From NCBI RefSeq assembly GCF_000429405.1, contig NZ_AUBU01000010.1:186001-250000 (forward strand): a stretch of 64,000 nt of DNA. The letters run 5' to 3'. The notes under the pieces are model-generated. The model worked only from the letters and a program-made list of their open reading frames with translations, had not been told where the DNA came from and did no database searches. Of the stretch, positions 15,906 to 26,508 are shown piece by piece. Numbering within the stretch: position 1 is the first letter of the stretch; each line of letters begins with the position of its first letter. A program made the position numbers and the translations under genes. The stretch comes from Algoriphagus marincola DSM 16067 (GTDB taxonomy: Bacteria; Bacteroidota; Bacteroidia; Cytophagales; Cyclobacteriaceae).

Positions 15906-18755
15906 CTATTCGCTTTCCTGAACTATTTTCTGAAAAAAATATTCGAGCCGCTCTCCTAATACTCCGAGACGTATTGGTTTTGTCAGGTAATCATCCATCC
16001 CTGCCTCGATAGCGGAAATATGGTCCTCATCAAACACATTCGCAGAAAGTCCAATGATGGCAGGCTGTTTACTAAGTGCTAGTTTTCGGATAGCTTGAGT
16101 AGCCTCAAGACCATTCATCACTGGCATTTGAACATCCATTAGGACCATATCATACCCATTTTTCTCTACCATTTGGACCGCTTCCAATCCATTTTTAGCA
16201 ATTTCATAAGAGAAGCCTAGCTGATTTAACATCATTCCCATTAGTTGAATATTAAGCTCATTATCTTCAGCCAATAAGACTTTTATCGGATATTTCCCCG
16301 TAGAATTTTTAATATCTTTCCAGCTCGTTTTGCTCTTTGGGTCAGTAGCCTCAGGTGAGGACACTCTTTTAACCAAAACCGAAAACTGGAAAGTGGAACC
16401 TTCACCAAGCTGGCTTTCCACCTCAAAACTTCCACCCAGAAGCTCTGTAAGCTTTTTGGCTATTGCCAATCCCAAGCCTGTACCTTGGTGAGACCGCGTT
16501 TTAGAGCTATCAATTTGATAAAACGGCTCACTCAAATGCTGTAAGTGGTCTGATGAAATACCGATCCCGGAATCCTTCACAGTGCAGCTCAAAAAGCCCT
16601 GTGCCTCACCAAGTGGGTCGTATTCAAGCCGAATATCTACTTCCCCTCCTTCTGGAGTAAATTTGATGGCATTTCCTGCCAAATTGAGAAAAATCTGATT
16701 GATCTTAACCTTATCCGCCTCTATAAATAAGTCTTCCTCATCAGCTCGCTGAAAAGTAAATTTTATCTCTTTTTTTGATGCTAGTCCTGAAAGGATTTTT
16801 GCTTGATTCTCCAGTTCCGCATTGGCATCGTAGACCTCTTTGATAATTTCGATTTTTCCAGCTTCAATTTTGGAATAGTCAAGAATGTCCTTGATTATCC
16901 CCAGCAGCATATTCCCACTATTTTTGATAATATCAGCATATTGTTTTTGTACCTTATCAAGCTTGGTCTGTTCAAGCAGGTCTATGATACCCAAAAGACC
17001 ATTCATTGGGGTACGAATCTCATGACTCATATTTGCCAAGAACTCCGATTTGGCACGACTTGCCTTATCAGCCGCTTCCATAGCTTCCATGAGTCCTTTT
17101 TCCCAAATTTTCTGTCCAGTGATATTTTTGGAAATTGATATCATCTGCTGCTGATCCAATGGAAAAAAACGGGTTTCAAAATGCTTGATACCGGACTTTG
17201 TTGGGATTTTCTGTTCTAAGGAGTGGATTTTCCGAGATTGAAGTGCATTTAAGAAGGTTTGCAATACTCCTTCTCCATCTGGACCATCAAACAAATCCTT
17301 AAGATTTTTACCTTTCACATCCTCCGGCGGCATCATTTCAGCTGCTTCTGAAGGAATATGGAAATCTAAAATCTTACCTGAATTATCATAAATAAAAATG
17401 ATATCCGGAATACTTCGAATCAGGTTTCTCAGGCGGTTTTCACTTTCTCTGAGTTGCTCTTGAGACTCATATTGAAGTGAAATATCAGTGCCCAAACCCA
17501 TACCACCCTTAAAGTTGCCTTCTCCGTCAAAAATCAATTTTTCAAAAACTCTTACTCGAATCTCCTGACCATCTGGACGGACAAAATCATACTCAAGATT
17601 CAATACATCCTGTTTTTGGGCAATTCGATCCATGACTTGCTTTTTGACCAATTTGGCTTCCATATGACTGGAATTAGTAGCAAAAGCTGCTACAAATTCA
17701 TCCGGACTATGCCCTAATACCTGCTCGACTTCAGGACTGACTCGAGTGATTTCCCCTCGATGATCATGGAAGAATACAAAACCTCGCAACTCCTGTAAGA
17801 GCAGATTTTGCTGATCAAACAGTTGCTTAATCTCTTGGATATTGCTCTCTTGGATACGCTGAAACTCGAAACTATTTTTAAGAGAAATCACAAAAAAACT
17901 TACCGCAGAAATCAACAATATCATAAAGCCGAAAAACGACAGAAAATAGGTGCGGTAAATACCTGAATAAAGACTTTCTACAGGAACCACAAAGACCACA
18001 GCCCCTACCCGATTTGCTACATGAAACCGAAAAGGGTATTGCGCAGCCACCCCGGTAAAGTCATCTTCTCCTACACTGCTATTAATGGTATAAATACCTT
18101 TAACACCCTCAGTTAAGTCTTTTTGAATAATACTCAATTCACTTTCAGGCAAGCTAATTTCAGATTTATTCAAGGGGAACAGTTGGTCTTCAAAAAATAA
18201 ATACTTAGCACCGGTTGGATTGAGATAATAATTTTCCGCAAATTCCTTCGCAAAATCAAGAAATTTCAAACTGTAAAGTACCCGAAAGCCTTTTTTCCCA
18301 AGGACAAGATTGGCATAAGGCTTAGAAGAAGACTCCGGAAATCCTTGGTCAACCGCCTTTCTGAAGAAGTCATTCCGCTCATTGAAGGTAAATGTCAAAA
18401 CCGAGTCCTGCATATCTACCCATGCTGAGTCAATCAACTGAGGAAAAGCATTGAAAAGCCTTCTTACTGCATAGGTAAACTCCTCATCATAGTCATCGAT
18501 TTCATGATTAGGATCCTCGAGATAATTGATCAAGTCCTTTGATTCTTCCTCAAATCGACGGATTTCTAATTCCAGACCCCTCGCAGCCAATTCGGATTGC
18601 TTGGTTAAAAAGTCTCTTCTTGATTCGATTTGCGCATTATAAATCGCGTTGAAAAAACCAATTCCCAGAACCATAATTAGGATCACTAAAAGGGTTCCAA
18701 CCACAAAGCTCACCCAAAAGTTTCTAAAATAAGATCTAGGTTTAGGTGCCTTCAT
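15906..18755 (-). CDS. Hybrid sensor histidine kinase / response regulator
   Basis: A 949-aa inner-membrane hybrid kinase. TM1 is near residues 10-35, an extracytoplasmic sensor region spans about 40-265, TM2 is FMILLISAVSFFVISL (about 270-290), then two PAS domains (about 320-445 and 445-560). HisKA follows with NMSHEIRTPMNG (His578 phospho-acceptor), HATPase_c (NLAGNAIKFTPEGG, GTGLGLAIAKKL) and a C-terminal receiver (VLLAEDNELN; Asp874 in LMDVQMPVMNG). There is no HPt domain, so the relay partner is elsewhere. The ATG at 18755 is preferred over a frame start at 18788 because it gives an ATGA overlap with the upstream sensor gene, implying translational coupling. Confidence 0.92.
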   Translation of the reverse strand: MKAPKPRSYFRNFWVSFVVGTLLVILIMVLGIGFFNAIYNAQIESRRDFLTKQSELAARGLELEIRRFEEESKDLINYLEDPNHEIDDYDEEFTYAVRRLFNAFPQLIDSAWVDMQDSVLTFTFNERNDFFRKAVDQGFPESSSKPYANLVLGKKGFRVLYSLKFLDFAKEFAENYYLNPTGAKYLFFEDQLFPLNKSEISLPESELSIIQKDLTEGVKGIYTINSSVGEDDFTGVAAQYPFRFHVANRVGAVVFVVPVESLYSGIYRTYFLSFFGFMILLISAVSFFVISLKNSFEFQRIQESNIQEIKQLFDQQNLLLQELRGFVFFHDHRGEITRVSPEVEQVLGHSPDEFVAAFATNSSHMEAKLVKKQVMDRIAQKQDVLNLEYDFVRPDGQEIRVRVFEKLIFDGEGNFKGGMGLGTDISLQYESQEQLRESENRLRNLIRSIPDIIFIYDNSGKILDFHIPSEAAEMMPPEDVKGKNLKDLFDGPDGEGVLQTFLNALQSRKIHSLEQKIPTKSGIKHFETRFFPLDQQQMISISKNITGQKIWEKGLMEAMEAADKASRAKSEFLANMSHEIRTPMNGLLGIIDLLEQTKLDKVQKQYADIIKNSGNMLLGIIKDILDYSKIEAGKIEIIKEVYDANAELENQAKILSGLASKKEIKFTFQRADEEDLFIEADKVKINQIFLNLAGNAIKFTPEGGEVDIRLEYDPLGEAQGFLSCTVKDSGIGISSDHLQHLSEPFYQIDSSKTRSHQGTGLGLAIAKKLTELLGGSFEVESQLGEGSTFQFSVLVKRVSSPEATDPKSKTSWKDIKNSTGKYPIKVLLAEDNELNIQLMGMMLNQLGFSYEIAKNGLEAVQMVEKNGYDMVLMDVQMPVMNGLEATQAIRKLALSKQPAIIGLSANVFDEDHISAIEAGMDDYLTKPIRLGVLGERLEYFFQKIVQESE

Positions 18756-19771
18756 TGTACCCGTGGATTTATCTTGACCATGTACCAATCTATGACCTCA
18801 AATGGAAAGCAAACCGCATCTTCAAGGTACGCTTCCTCTTCAAAAAGAAAATGATCATTTCCTTCCAAGATAAAGCTCTTAGCCATTTTTCTCACTTCCC
18901 TACTCTTACTATTAAATAGGTTGAAGTCAGAAATTCTGAAGGAATCAGATTGGATGGTTTCCCTGTAGACATGATTTTTCAATGGGGGCATACTCAAAGA
19001 CTCTATGGCAGAGGAAGAGCCCGCCACGATATCTCCATTCTTATTCAGAATCAGGAAACTCCCTTCAAAGTCATCGATAAAGCTTTGGATAATTTCATCT
19101 ACAGTGATGTCTATGCCTAGTACTCCAAACAACTGATCACCATCATAAACGGGATTAATCAAAGATAATATCCAACCCTTACCTGCAGGGTCTACATAGG
19201 GTTCAGGAATCCATACGGGCCCTTTGGAGGGATTATGCTCAAGATCAGCTTCATAGAAAAAGTTGAATTTTTTCACATCAATATCAGGATCCATGATGTT
19301 TTTGGCATCATAAGCGGGGAAGACTCTAGAATATTGATTACTGGTGTTTAAGTATACTTGAGCGATGATACCATACTTCCTGACCAAATGGTAAAAGGCC
19401 GAATCCAAGAAATTAGTAAACTTAATTTCATCAATTGCGGCCTCGTAATCTTCGGTGGTGCTTAAGATGACTACTGTACTTTTTGTAGAGTCTTCGAGTG
19501 TAGGCAGGGAGGAGAAATTACCAACCATGCGATATGGGTCAGGCCGCTCCTGGGCAAGAATTTCCTCTTTTTGATCTACCAGCGAGTCCAAAAAATCGGC
19601 TAAAGAAGAGATTTCCCTTGTCAAGGAATCACCCTGGAACTCTAGGGTTTTAATCATTTCCGCTAAGAGAACTTGATCTTGAATCTTCCTCTCTTCCAAG
19701 GATTTGCTGCACTTGGAAAATAGACCAAGCAACACTAGCACTATTAGAGACCTAAATATTTTCCCACTCAT
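18752..19771 (-). CDS. Cache-domain periplasmic sensor protein coupled to the hybrid kinase
   Basis: A 339-aa exported protein. The N-terminus (about 1-21) is a signal peptide ending LFSKC. The Cys suggests a lipoprotein, but Lys before it makes the lipobox imperfect. Residues 25-60 form a coiled-coil-like helix. The rest resembles a double Cache (dCache/PDC) ligand-binding module, with the typical GWILSLINPVYDGDQLFGVLGIDIT segment. There is no second membrane helix or output domain. Its stop overlaps the kinase start by ATGA, so it probably binds a small molecule and signals through the kinase's own periplasmic region. Confidence 0.75.
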   Translation of the reverse strand: MSGKIFRSLIVLVLLGLFSKCSKSLEERKIQDQVLLAEMIKTLEFQGDSLTREISSLADFLDSLVDQKEEILAQERPDPYRMVGNFSSLPTLEDSTKSTVVILSTTEDYEAAIDEIKFTNFLDSAFYHLVRKYGIIAQVYLNTSNQYSRVFPAYDAKNIMDPDIDVKKFNFFYEADLEHNPSKGPVWIPEPYVDPAGKGWILSLINPVYDGDQLFGVLGIDITVDEIIQSFIDDFEGSFLILNKNGDIVAGSSSAIESLSMPPLKNHVYRETIQSDSFRISDFNLFNSKSREVRKMAKSFILEGNDHFLFEEEAYLEDAVCFPFEVIDWYMVKINPRVQ

Positions 19772-19780
19772 TGGGGTAAT

Positions 19781-20020
19781 TTAAAGATTTTCGAGCTGCT
19801 TCCGTAAATTTTTCCCCATTTCTTCGAAACGTAGTTTGACTGCTTCAAAAAAATCCCCTTCACAAAAAGAGTTCAAGTCCTCCTCATCAAGGACATCAAC
19901 TTCACTTACTTTAAAGGTTTGCTCCATGGGACCCAACTCAAATTTGATCAGATACTTATTATTCCATGAAAAAATACTAACGCGAATTTCTTCCTTAGAA
20001 AACTCCTTTACGACTCTCAT
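19781..20020 (-). CDS. Small hypothetical protein (79 aa)
   Basis: A short soluble acidic protein I do not recognise. The start at 20020 (MRVVKEFSKEEIRVSIFSWNNKYLIKFELG) overlaps the OsmC stop by ATGA. A longer frame from 20083 would read backwards through the OsmC gene end and is unlikely. The predicted form is a small beta-meander (about 1-38) followed by two helices (DEEDLNSFCEGDFFEAVKLRFEEM). It sits tightly between OsmC and the Cache sensor (9 bp), so it may be part of the same signalling or stress unit. Confidence 0.65.
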   Translation of the reverse strand: MRVVKEFSKEEIRVSIFSWNNKYLIKFELGPMEQTFKVSEVDVLDEEDLNSFCEGDFFEAVKLRFEEMGKNLRKQLENL

Positions 20021-20436
20021 GCTGGTCTTTTTACTTCCGAACTGTAAGTAATTCGACTTTTCAATGAAGAAGCCACAGAGCAATATTTGTCTACAGACAA
20101 GGCCACTACTTTGGCAAACTCCTCAACCTTGGCATCCGGAGATACTATGACAAAATGTAGATTAATATCGGTGTAAAAAGCCGGGACACCATCATTTCGC
20201 TCACCATTCACTTCGACATAGAAATCTGCAATATTTCTACGCTTCTTCTTCATCATCAAGACAGCATCCACTGAAGCACATCCGCCCAAAGCAGAAAGCA
20301 GCATATCCATGGGGGATTGAGCCTTCTTTGCAGGAGCATCATACATGTCGATTTGCACGGTATTGCCCTGTTGATTCGTTGCTTCATATTCATAATCCGC
20401 TTTCATCCGGACTGTGACTTGTCTATGATGTGCCAT
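20017..20436 (-). CDS. OsmC family peroxiredoxin-like protein
   Basis: A 139-aa OsmC/Ohr superfamily protein, thought to reduce organic hydroperoxides or handle reactive thiol compounds in the cytosol. It has the SPMDMLLSALGGCASVDAVLMM helix in which the Cys of GGCAS is the peroxidatic cysteine, and the late Cys in SVDKYCSVASSL is the second one. The length is normal. It lies 51 bp after icmF and is translationally coupled (ATGA) to the 79-aa protein. Confidence 0.9.
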   Translation of the reverse strand: MAHHRQVTVRMKADYEYEATNQQGNTVQIDMYDAPAKKAQSPMDMLLSALGGCASVDAVLMMKKKRRNIADFYVEVNGERNDGVPAFYTDINLHFVIVSPDAKVEEFAKVVALSVDKYCSVASSLKSRITYSSEVKRPA

Positions 20437-20487
20437 ATGTTTGATTTGGAAATTTAATTTTTGGATAAAGTACTAAGTGTGCAAAGA

Positions 20488-23400
20488 TTACATATTTCTC
20501 CGATACTGCCCCCCTACTTGATAGAGTGCTTGGGTGATTTGACCCAGAGAGCAATATTTCACTGCCTCCATCAGTCTTTCGAACACATTTTCATTTGCCA
20601 CTGCAGCTTTTTTTAGAGCATTCAAATGCTTTTCCGCTTCCACTTCATTTCGTTGATGAAGATTATTTAATGTAGCAATTTGACTTTCCTTTTCCTCTTT
20701 AGTAGCCCGGATTACCTCTCCTGGTACGATGGTGGGAGAACCCTCAGAGGACAGGAAAGTATTCACCCCAATGATTGGGTATTCACCTGTATGCTTTAGC
20801 ATTTCATAATGCATACTTTCTTCTTGGATTTTTCCTCGCTGATACATGGTTTCCATTGCTCCCAAGACACCTCCGCGCTCAGTGATTCGGTCAAATTCCA
20901 AATAAACAGCCTCCTCTACCAAGTCAGTCAATTCCTCGATGATAAAGGAACCCTGAAGTGGATTCTCATTTTTTGCTAGTCCCAATTCCTTATTGATAAT
21001 CAATTGGATGGCCATGGCACGGCGTACAGAAGCCTCTGTAGGCGTAGTAATCGCTTCATCATAAGCATTCGTATGAAGTGAGTTGCAGTTATCATAAATC
21101 GCATACAGTGCTTGCAGCGTGGTCCGAATATCATTGAAATCAATCTCTTGAGCGTGAAGCGAACGACCTGATGTCTGAATATGGTATTTAAGCATTTGAG
21201 AACGCTCATTAGCCCCATATTTCAACTTCATCGCCTTTGCCCAAATTCTCCGAGCTACCCGGCCGATTACCGCGTACTCTGGATCGATTCCGTTGGAAAA
21301 GAAAAATGAAAGGTTTGGAGCGAAATCATTGACATTCATACCTCTGGAAACATAGTATTCCACATAGGTAAAACCATTGGAAAGTGTTAGGGCCAATTGA
21401 GTGATTGGATTGGCTCCGGCTTCTGCTATGTGATAGCCAGAAATACTGACTGAATAGAAGTTTCGGATCTTATGATCGATGAAATATTGCTGCACATCCC
21501 CCATCAACCGAAGTGAAAACTCTGTAGAGAAAATACAGGTATTTTGAGCCTGATCTTCTTTTAGGATGTCTGCCTGAACTGTTCCTCGGACCTTAGAAAT
21601 AGTATCAGCTTTGATTTTAGCATACACTTCAGCAGGAAGAACTTGGTCGCCCGTTACTCCCAAAAGCATCAAGCCTAAGCCATCATTTCCTGCCGGAACT
21701 GAAGCATTATATTTTGGCCGAAGCAAACCTTTTTCTTCGTAAATCTGATTGATTTTGGCTTCTACCTCTTCTTCCAGACCGTTTGCTTTAATATAGACTT
21801 CGCACTGCTGATCAATAGCCGCATTCATGAAAAACGCTGTCATCGTAGCAGCAGGTCCATTGATGGTCATGGATACGGAAGTCATTGGATCTACTAGATT
21901 GAAGCCCGAATACAATTTCTTGGCATCATCCAGGCAACAAACATTAACTCCTGAGTTACCGATCTTTCCGTAGATATCAGGTCGATAATCTGGATCCTCG
22001 CCATATAAAGTTACCGAATCGAAAGCCGTAGAAAGACGCTTAGCCGGCATGTCCTTGGAGACATAATGAAAACGCTTGTTGGTACGCTCGGGACCACCCT
22101 CACCGGCAAACATTCGGGTAGGATCCTCTCCCTCTCGCTTGAAAGGGAAAACTCCAGCGGTGTACGGAAACTTTCCTGGAACATTCTCCCGAAGTCCCCA
22201 CTTGAGCAACTCACCCCAAGCTTCATATTTTGGAAGGGAAACTTTTGGAATCCGGGACTCTGACAAAGAGGTATGATAAGTCTTAATTTTAATCTCTTTA
22301 TCTCGCACTTTGAAGACATAATAGTCATCGCGGTAGCGCTCTGCCTCAGCCGGCCATTCTTCCAACCATTTTTTATTTTTCGGGTCAAGTTCTAACTCAA
22401 CTTGCTCATAAACCTCCTGCAATTCTTTCAATAGCCTATCCCTGTCATCCACCTTGGTTTCCCGAATGGCTTCCATTGATTTATGAATGGAATAAAGCTT
22501 CTGGGCTACCTCCTTCTGCTCTTCCACCCAAGAATCATAATGACGGTTGTTTTCCGTGATTTCACTTAGATAGCGCGTTCTGGCAGGTGGAATGATATAA
22601 ATCTTCTCGCTTTGACCTGCTGTCAATTCAAAACTACTTTCTAAGCCTCCAAATTTCTCATTGATCCGTCCCACAATCGCCCGATATAGCTGATTCATTC
22701 CGGGATCATTGAATTGAGAGGCAATGGTGCCAAATACCGGGATTTCTTCTTCGGGAGTTTCCCAAAGGTTATGATTTCGCTTGTATTGTTTTTTGACATC
22801 GCGAATCGCATCGAGTGCGCCTCGTTTGTCAAACTTATTCAAGGCAATCACATCTGCGAAATCCAACATGTCGATCTTCTCCAACTGCGATGCTGCACCA
22901 TATTCTGGAGTCATTACATACAAAGAAAGATCAGAGTGTTCAATGATTTCTGTATCCGACTGCCCGATTCCGGAGGTCTCCAAAATCACCAGATCAAATC
23001 CAGCTGCTTTCACTGTATCGACAGCATCTTGGACATACTTTGAAAGTGCCAAATTGGACTGTCGGGTAGCCAAAGACCTCATGAAAACTCGTGGGTGATT
23101 GATGGAATTCATTCTAATCCGGTCACCTAGTAGCGCTCCACCAGTTTTCCGTTTGGATGGGTCTACAGAAATAATAGCCAGTGTTTTATCCTCAAAATCA
23201 ATTAAAAACCTTCGAACCAACTCATCCACCAATGAGGATTTCCCAGCTCCACCGGTACCGGTAATTCCCAAAACAGGAGTCTTACTCAATTCGCTAGCCT
23301 TCCGAATCCGCTCAAGTAGTTTAAATGCATTTTCCGGGAAATTTTCAAAAGCTGATATAGCTCTTGCCACATGAGATTTTTCAGAGGCTTTCAAATCAAA

Positions 23401-23865
23401 TCCTTCCGAAATCTCATCTCCAATCGGAAAATCGCATTTCTTGACCAGGTCATTGATCATCCCCTGAAGCCCCATGGCACGACCATCATCAGGAGAATAG
23501 ATTCTACAAACCCCATACTCATGCAGTTCCTTGATTTCCTCAGGAAGGATGGTTCCTCCTCCCCCTCCAAAAAGCTTGATATGCCCAGCTCCTTTTTCCT
23601 GAAGGAGATCATACATGTATTTAAAAAACTCCGTGTGCCCACCTTGATAAGAGGTAATGGCTATAGCTTGAACATCCTCTTGGATGGCACATTCTACGAT
23701 CTCTTGAACGGAACGATTGTGTCCTAAATGGATCACCTCACAACCAGTAGACTGAATGATGCGACGCATGATGTTGATCGCAGCATCATGCCCATCAAAA
23801 AGTGAGGCAGCCGTTACAATTCGGATATGATTCTTTGGTTTATAGATTTCGGTAGTTGCTGACAT
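20488..23865 (-). CDS. icmF: Fused isobutyryl-CoA mutase (IcmF)
   Basis: A 1125-aa AdoCbl-dependent acyl-CoA mutase fused to its G-protein chaperone. Order: B12-binding domain (about 12-145; DGHDAA with His26 as the lower axial cobalt ligand), MeaB-like GTPase (about 195-420; Walker A GTGGAGKS at 203-210, NKFDK for guanine) and the TIM-barrel substrate domain (from about 530; [22 protein letters not shown]). Phe in the GVFPFKR segment, where methylmalonyl-CoA mutases have Tyr, fits IcmF, which interconverts isobutyryl- and n-butyryl-CoA. It is first in a minus-strand run with osmC and the sensor/kinase genes. The cofactor could come from the adenosyltransferase at 13194. Confidence 0.93.
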   Translation of the reverse strand: MSATTEIYKPKNHIRIVTAASLFDGHDAAINIMRRIIQSTGCEVIHLGHNRSVQEIVECAIQEDVQAIAITSYQGGHTEFFKYMYDLLQEKGAGHIKLFGGGGGTILPEEIKELHEYGVCRIYSPDDGRAMGLQGMINDLVKKCDFPIGDEISEGFDLKASEKSHVARAISAFENFPENAFKLLERIRKASELSKTPVLGITGTGGAGKSSLVDELVRRFLIDFEDKTLAIISVDPSKRKTGGALLGDRIRMNSINHPRVFMRSLATRQSNLALSKYVQDAVDTVKAAGFDLVILETSGIGQSDTEIIEHSDLSLYVMTPEYGAASQLEKIDMLDFADVIALNKFDKRGALDAIRDVKKQYKRNHNLWETPEEEIPVFGTIASQFNDPGMNQLYRAIVGRINEKFGGLESSFELTAGQSEKIYIIPPARTRYLSEITENNRHYDSWVEEQKEVAQKLYSIHKSMEAIRETKVDDRDRLLKELQEVYEQVELELDPKNKKWLEEWPAEAERYRDDYYVFKVRDKEIKIKTYHTSLSESRIPKVSLPKYEAWGELLKWGLRENVPGKFPYTAGVFPFKREGEDPTRMFAGEGGPERTNKRFHYVSKDMPAKRLSTAFDSVTLYGEDPDYRPDIYGKIGNSGVNVCCLDDAKKLYSGFNLVDPMTSVSMTINGPAATMTAFFMNAAIDQQCEVYIKANGLEEEVEAKINQIYEEKGLLRPKYNASVPAGNDGLGLMLLGVTGDQVLPAEVYAKIKADTISKVRGTVQADILKEDQAQNTCIFSTEFSLRLMGDVQQYFIDHKIRNFYSVSISGYHIAEAGANPITQLALTLSNGFTYVEYYVSRGMNVNDFAPNLSFFFSNGIDPEYAVIGRVARRIWAKAMKLKYGANERSQMLKYHIQTSGRSLHAQEIDFNDIRTTLQALYAIYDNCNSLHTNAYDEAITTPTEASVRRAMAIQLIINKELGLAKNENPLQGSFIIEELTDLVEEAVYLEFDRITERGGVLGAMETMYQRGKIQEESMHYEMLKHTGEYPIIGVNTFLSSEGSPTIVPGEVIRATKEEKESQIATLNNLHQRNEVEAEKHLNALKKAAVANENVFERLMEAVKYCSLGQITQALYQVGGQYRRNM

Positions 23866-24209
23866 GAATTTGGGTTTATAGTATCAAAACTCCCTAAACC
23901 TGGAAAAAGGTTGGATTAGAAAGCCTTTTTTACGTCTGCGAATATAAGGAATTTGATGGAGCTTCTACAGCATGATTATTTGACTTACAAAATAAAATTC
24001 TGAATTCTAAAGATGTTTTTAGAAATACAGCGAATAAACGCTAATTGATTTAATTTTTCTTAATAAAATTTTAAATCAAATAATATTTCCTTCTTTTAGA
24101 GCTATCCAAATTTCCTTTTGACAAGATCGAATTACAACATATTTTTTCGATGGATTTTGAAATAAGAGGCTTCTCATTAGTTTCGTGGATTCCATTTGCA
24201 AAAATCACC
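23866..24209. other. Divergent intergenic region between icmF and the sugar porter
   Basis: About 340 bp, AT-rich in its right half. A near-match to the -7 box (TATATTCG on the minus strand, 23939-23946) could serve icmF. No convincing plus-strand promoter, operator or RNA structure was seen. The frame extending the porter upstream from 24150 lacks family resemblance. Confidence 0.4.
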
Positions 24210-25556
24210 ATGAATTCCAACCGATACGTCTTTTTCATTTCCATCACTGCGGCTTTGGGTGGATTCTTATTTGGTTTTGATACGGCTGTCATTTCAGGAG
24301 GTGAACGGGCCATTCAGGAGATTTGGAAACTCAGCGATTGGGTTCACGGCCTAGCTATCGCTTCCGCCCTTTATGGAACGGTAATCGGAGCGCTTTTCGG
24401 AGGAATTCCTGCAGATCGCTTTGGCCGCAAAAAATCCCTGCTTTGGATCGGCCTATTCTACTTTATTTCTGCCTTTGGTTCGGCTATGGCTTGGAACGTG
24501 GAAAGCTTCACTCTTTTCCGGTTCTTGGGTGGATTGGGTGTCGGAGCCTCATCGGTTGTGGCCCCCATGTATATTTCTGAGATAGCTCCTGCCAAAAACC
24601 GAGGATTATTGGTCGCACTCTATCAGTTTAATATTGTATTCGGTATAGTTGTGGCTTATTTATCTAACTTTTTGATCGGAACAGCCGAACTCCCCGAGGA
24701 TTGGCGCTGGATGTTGGGAGTTGAAGCTATTCCAGCATTGATTTACAGTGTTATGATTTTCCGAATCCCGGAAAGCCCACGCTGGTTGATCGCCAAGCGA
24801 AATGCCCAGGAGGAAGCAAGGGTCATTTTACAACGTACCGACCCCGAAGGAGTAGAAGCTGCCATTCGTCAGGCTATCGAAGAGGAAAGACAAGAAAAAT
24901 CAACTTCTGGTTTTGCTACGCTGTTCAATAAAAAATATCTCGCCAGTACCTTTTTAGCCGTTTTAATCGCCTTCTTCAATCAAGTCTCAGGGATCAATGC
25001 CATCATTTACTTTGCCCCGAGAATATTTGAAATGGCTGGAATATCCACCGAATCAGCTTTGATTTCGACCATTGGAATTGGAGTAGTCAATCTACTCGGC
25101 ACCTTTTTAGGACTCTATTTGATCGATCGATTAGGTAGAAAGATTTTAATGTACATCGGTTCATTTGGCTATTTGATTTCGTTGAGCCTGATGGCATACA
25201 ACTTCCTTGGCCCTGGAATTCCCACTATTTGGTTGCCCATCTTTGTTTTCGGATTTATTCTATCGCATGCAATTGGTCAAGGATCGGTGATTTGGGTCTT
25301 TATTTCTGAAATGTTTCCGAATGAACTTCGAGCATATGGACAATCCTTGGGTTCTTTCACGCATTGGATTTTAGCGGCTTTGATTGCCAATGTATTTCCC
25401 TTCTTCGCCAATGCCTACGGTCCGGGCTATATTTTTAGCTTTTTTGCTTTCATGATGTTTTTGCAGCTACTTTGGGTGAGATTTAAAATGCCAGAAACCA
25501 AGGGTCGTTCCTTGGAAGAGATTCAAAAAGATTTACATAAAGACTATGTCGCATAA
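24210..25556 (+). CDS. MFS sugar porter (sugar:H+ symporter)
   Basis: A 448-aa inner-membrane transporter with 12 predicted helices. Sugar-porter signatures are visible: GGFLFGFDTAVISG in TM1, DRFGRKKSL after TM2, the R-x-GG-GVG-type stretch RFLGGLGVGASS, PESPRWLI after TM6, NQVSGINAIIYFAP in TM7, DRLGRK after TM8, and PETKGRSLEEI at the end. The ATG at 24210 (MNSNRYVFFISITAALGG) gives the normal family N-terminus. A frame start at 24150 would add 20 unrelated residues. It overlaps the fructokinase gene by 11 bp, so transport and phosphorylation of one sugar are probably coupled. Confidence 0.92.
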   Translation: MNSNRYVFFISITAALGGFLFGFDTAVISGGERAIQEIWKLSDWVHGLAIASALYGTVIGALFGGIPADRFGRKKSLLWIGLFYFISAFGSAMAWNVESFTLFRFLGGLGVGASSVVAPMYISEIAPAKNRGLLVALYQFNIVFGIVVAYLSNFLIGTAELPEDWRWMLGVEAIPALIYSVMIFRIPESPRWLIAKRNAQEEARVILQRTDPEGVEAAIRQAIEEERQEKSTSGFATLFNKKYLASTFLAVLIAFFNQVSGINAIIYFAPRIFEMAGISTESALISTIGIGVVNLLGTFLGLYLIDRLGRKILMYIGSFGYLISLSLMAYNFLGPGIPTIWLPIFVFGFILSHAIGQGSVIWVFISEMFPNELRAYGQSLGSFTHWILAALIANVFPFFANAYGPGYIFSFFAFMMFLQLLWVRFKMPETKGRSLEEIQKDLHKDYVA

Positions 25557-26421
25557 AGTCCTTGTTTTTGGGGAAATGCTCTGGGATTGTCTTCCAGAGG
25601 GAGATGTGCCCGGAGGCGCATCTATGAATGTAGCCCTGCACTTGCATCATTTGGGATTTGATAGTCACTTGATTTCGGCTGTAGGTGATGACATCTTGGG
25701 CGAAAAGCTTCTGAACCATTTCCGAAGCTTTGGTGCAGCGGACGACTTGATCCAAATAAATGAATATCCTACTTCAAGAGTCATAGTGGACAATAAGGAT
25801 ATAGAAAACGTCAAATATGACATCCTCTCCCCTGCAGCTTGGGATTTTGTGAAGAATTCAGACACGCTGAAAGACTCCGTCAAATCATCCGATTCACTCG
25901 TATTCGGAACCTTGGGAGTGAGACATTCCAAAAGCCTTCAAACTCTCCTCGAATTGCTACCACATGCCAAACTGAGGATCTTCGATGCAAACCTGAGACC
26001 CCCTTACTACGATTTTGAGGTAATAGAAAAGCTTTTGGGAATGACGGAAGTACTCAAGATCAATGAAGATGAACTGGTTGCTTTTGAGGATTATTTTGAT
26101 ATCAAGCCCAATCCTGAAAGCATTTGCCAGTTTATGAGCCATCACTTTCCTGTCAAAACCATCTGCATCACCTTAGGGTCAAAAGGAGCCATGGTTTTTC
26201 ATCAAGGAGAGATGTTTCAAGATGCTGGCTTTCGAGTGAAAGTAAAGGATACCATCGGGGCAGGAGATGCTTTTCTAAGCGGATTTGTGAAAAGCTATTT
26301 GGAGAAGAAACCCATGCCGGAAACTTTGGAATTTGCCTGCAAGCTCGGTGCATTTGTAGCTTCTCAACAAGGTGGCTCGCCCAATTACAAATTGTCGGAT
26401 TTGGAAAAAATAAGTCGCTAA
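25546..26421 (+). CDS. PfkB family carbohydrate kinase (fructokinase-like)
   Basis: A 291-aa ribokinase-fold enzyme. It has the N-terminal FGEMLWDCLP and GGASMNVALHLHHLG sugar-binding glycine motif, NEDE before the C-terminal lobe, ITLGSKGAM, and the DTIGAGDAFLSGF anion-hole/catalytic-Asp signature (PfkB signature 2). The shape and length match bacterial fructokinases. The exact sugar is inferred from its 11-bp overlap with the sugar porter: probably uptake followed by phosphorylation of fructose. Confidence 0.87.
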   Translation: MSHKVLVFGEMLWDCLPEGDVPGGASMNVALHLHHLGFDSHLISAVGDDILGEKLLNHFRSFGAADDLIQINEYPTSRVIVDNKDIENVKYDILSPAAWDFVKNSDTLKDSVKSSDSLVFGTLGVRHSKSLQTLLELLPHAKLRIFDANLRPPYYDFEVIEKLLGMTEVLKINEDELVAFEDYFDIKPNPESICQFMSHHFPVKTICITLGSKGAMVFHQGEMFQDAGFRVKVKDTIGAGDAFLSGFVKSYLEKKPMPETLEFACKLGAFVASQQGGSPNYKLSDLEKISR

Positions 26422-26496
26422 GATCTAAGGAATTTACCGCTTATCCATTTTTGCAACTTTGTTTCATTTTTTCTGGTTATTAGATGAAATGTAAAC

Positions 26497-26504
26497 TATT
26501 TTTG
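26497..26504 (+). promoter_or_regulatory. TAnnTTTG box just before the TonB receptor start
   Basis: TATTTTTG fits the -7 consensus but lies only four bases before the GTG start at 26509. Either the mRNA is leaderless or this is a chance T-run. Confidence 0.35.
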
Positions 26505-26508
26505 CAGA

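Noticed and set aside
20021..20083. Upstream start (20083) for the 79-aa protein
   Set aside because: It would overlap osmC coding sequence by over 60 bp; the ATG at 20020 gives an ATGA overlap as elsewhere in the operon.
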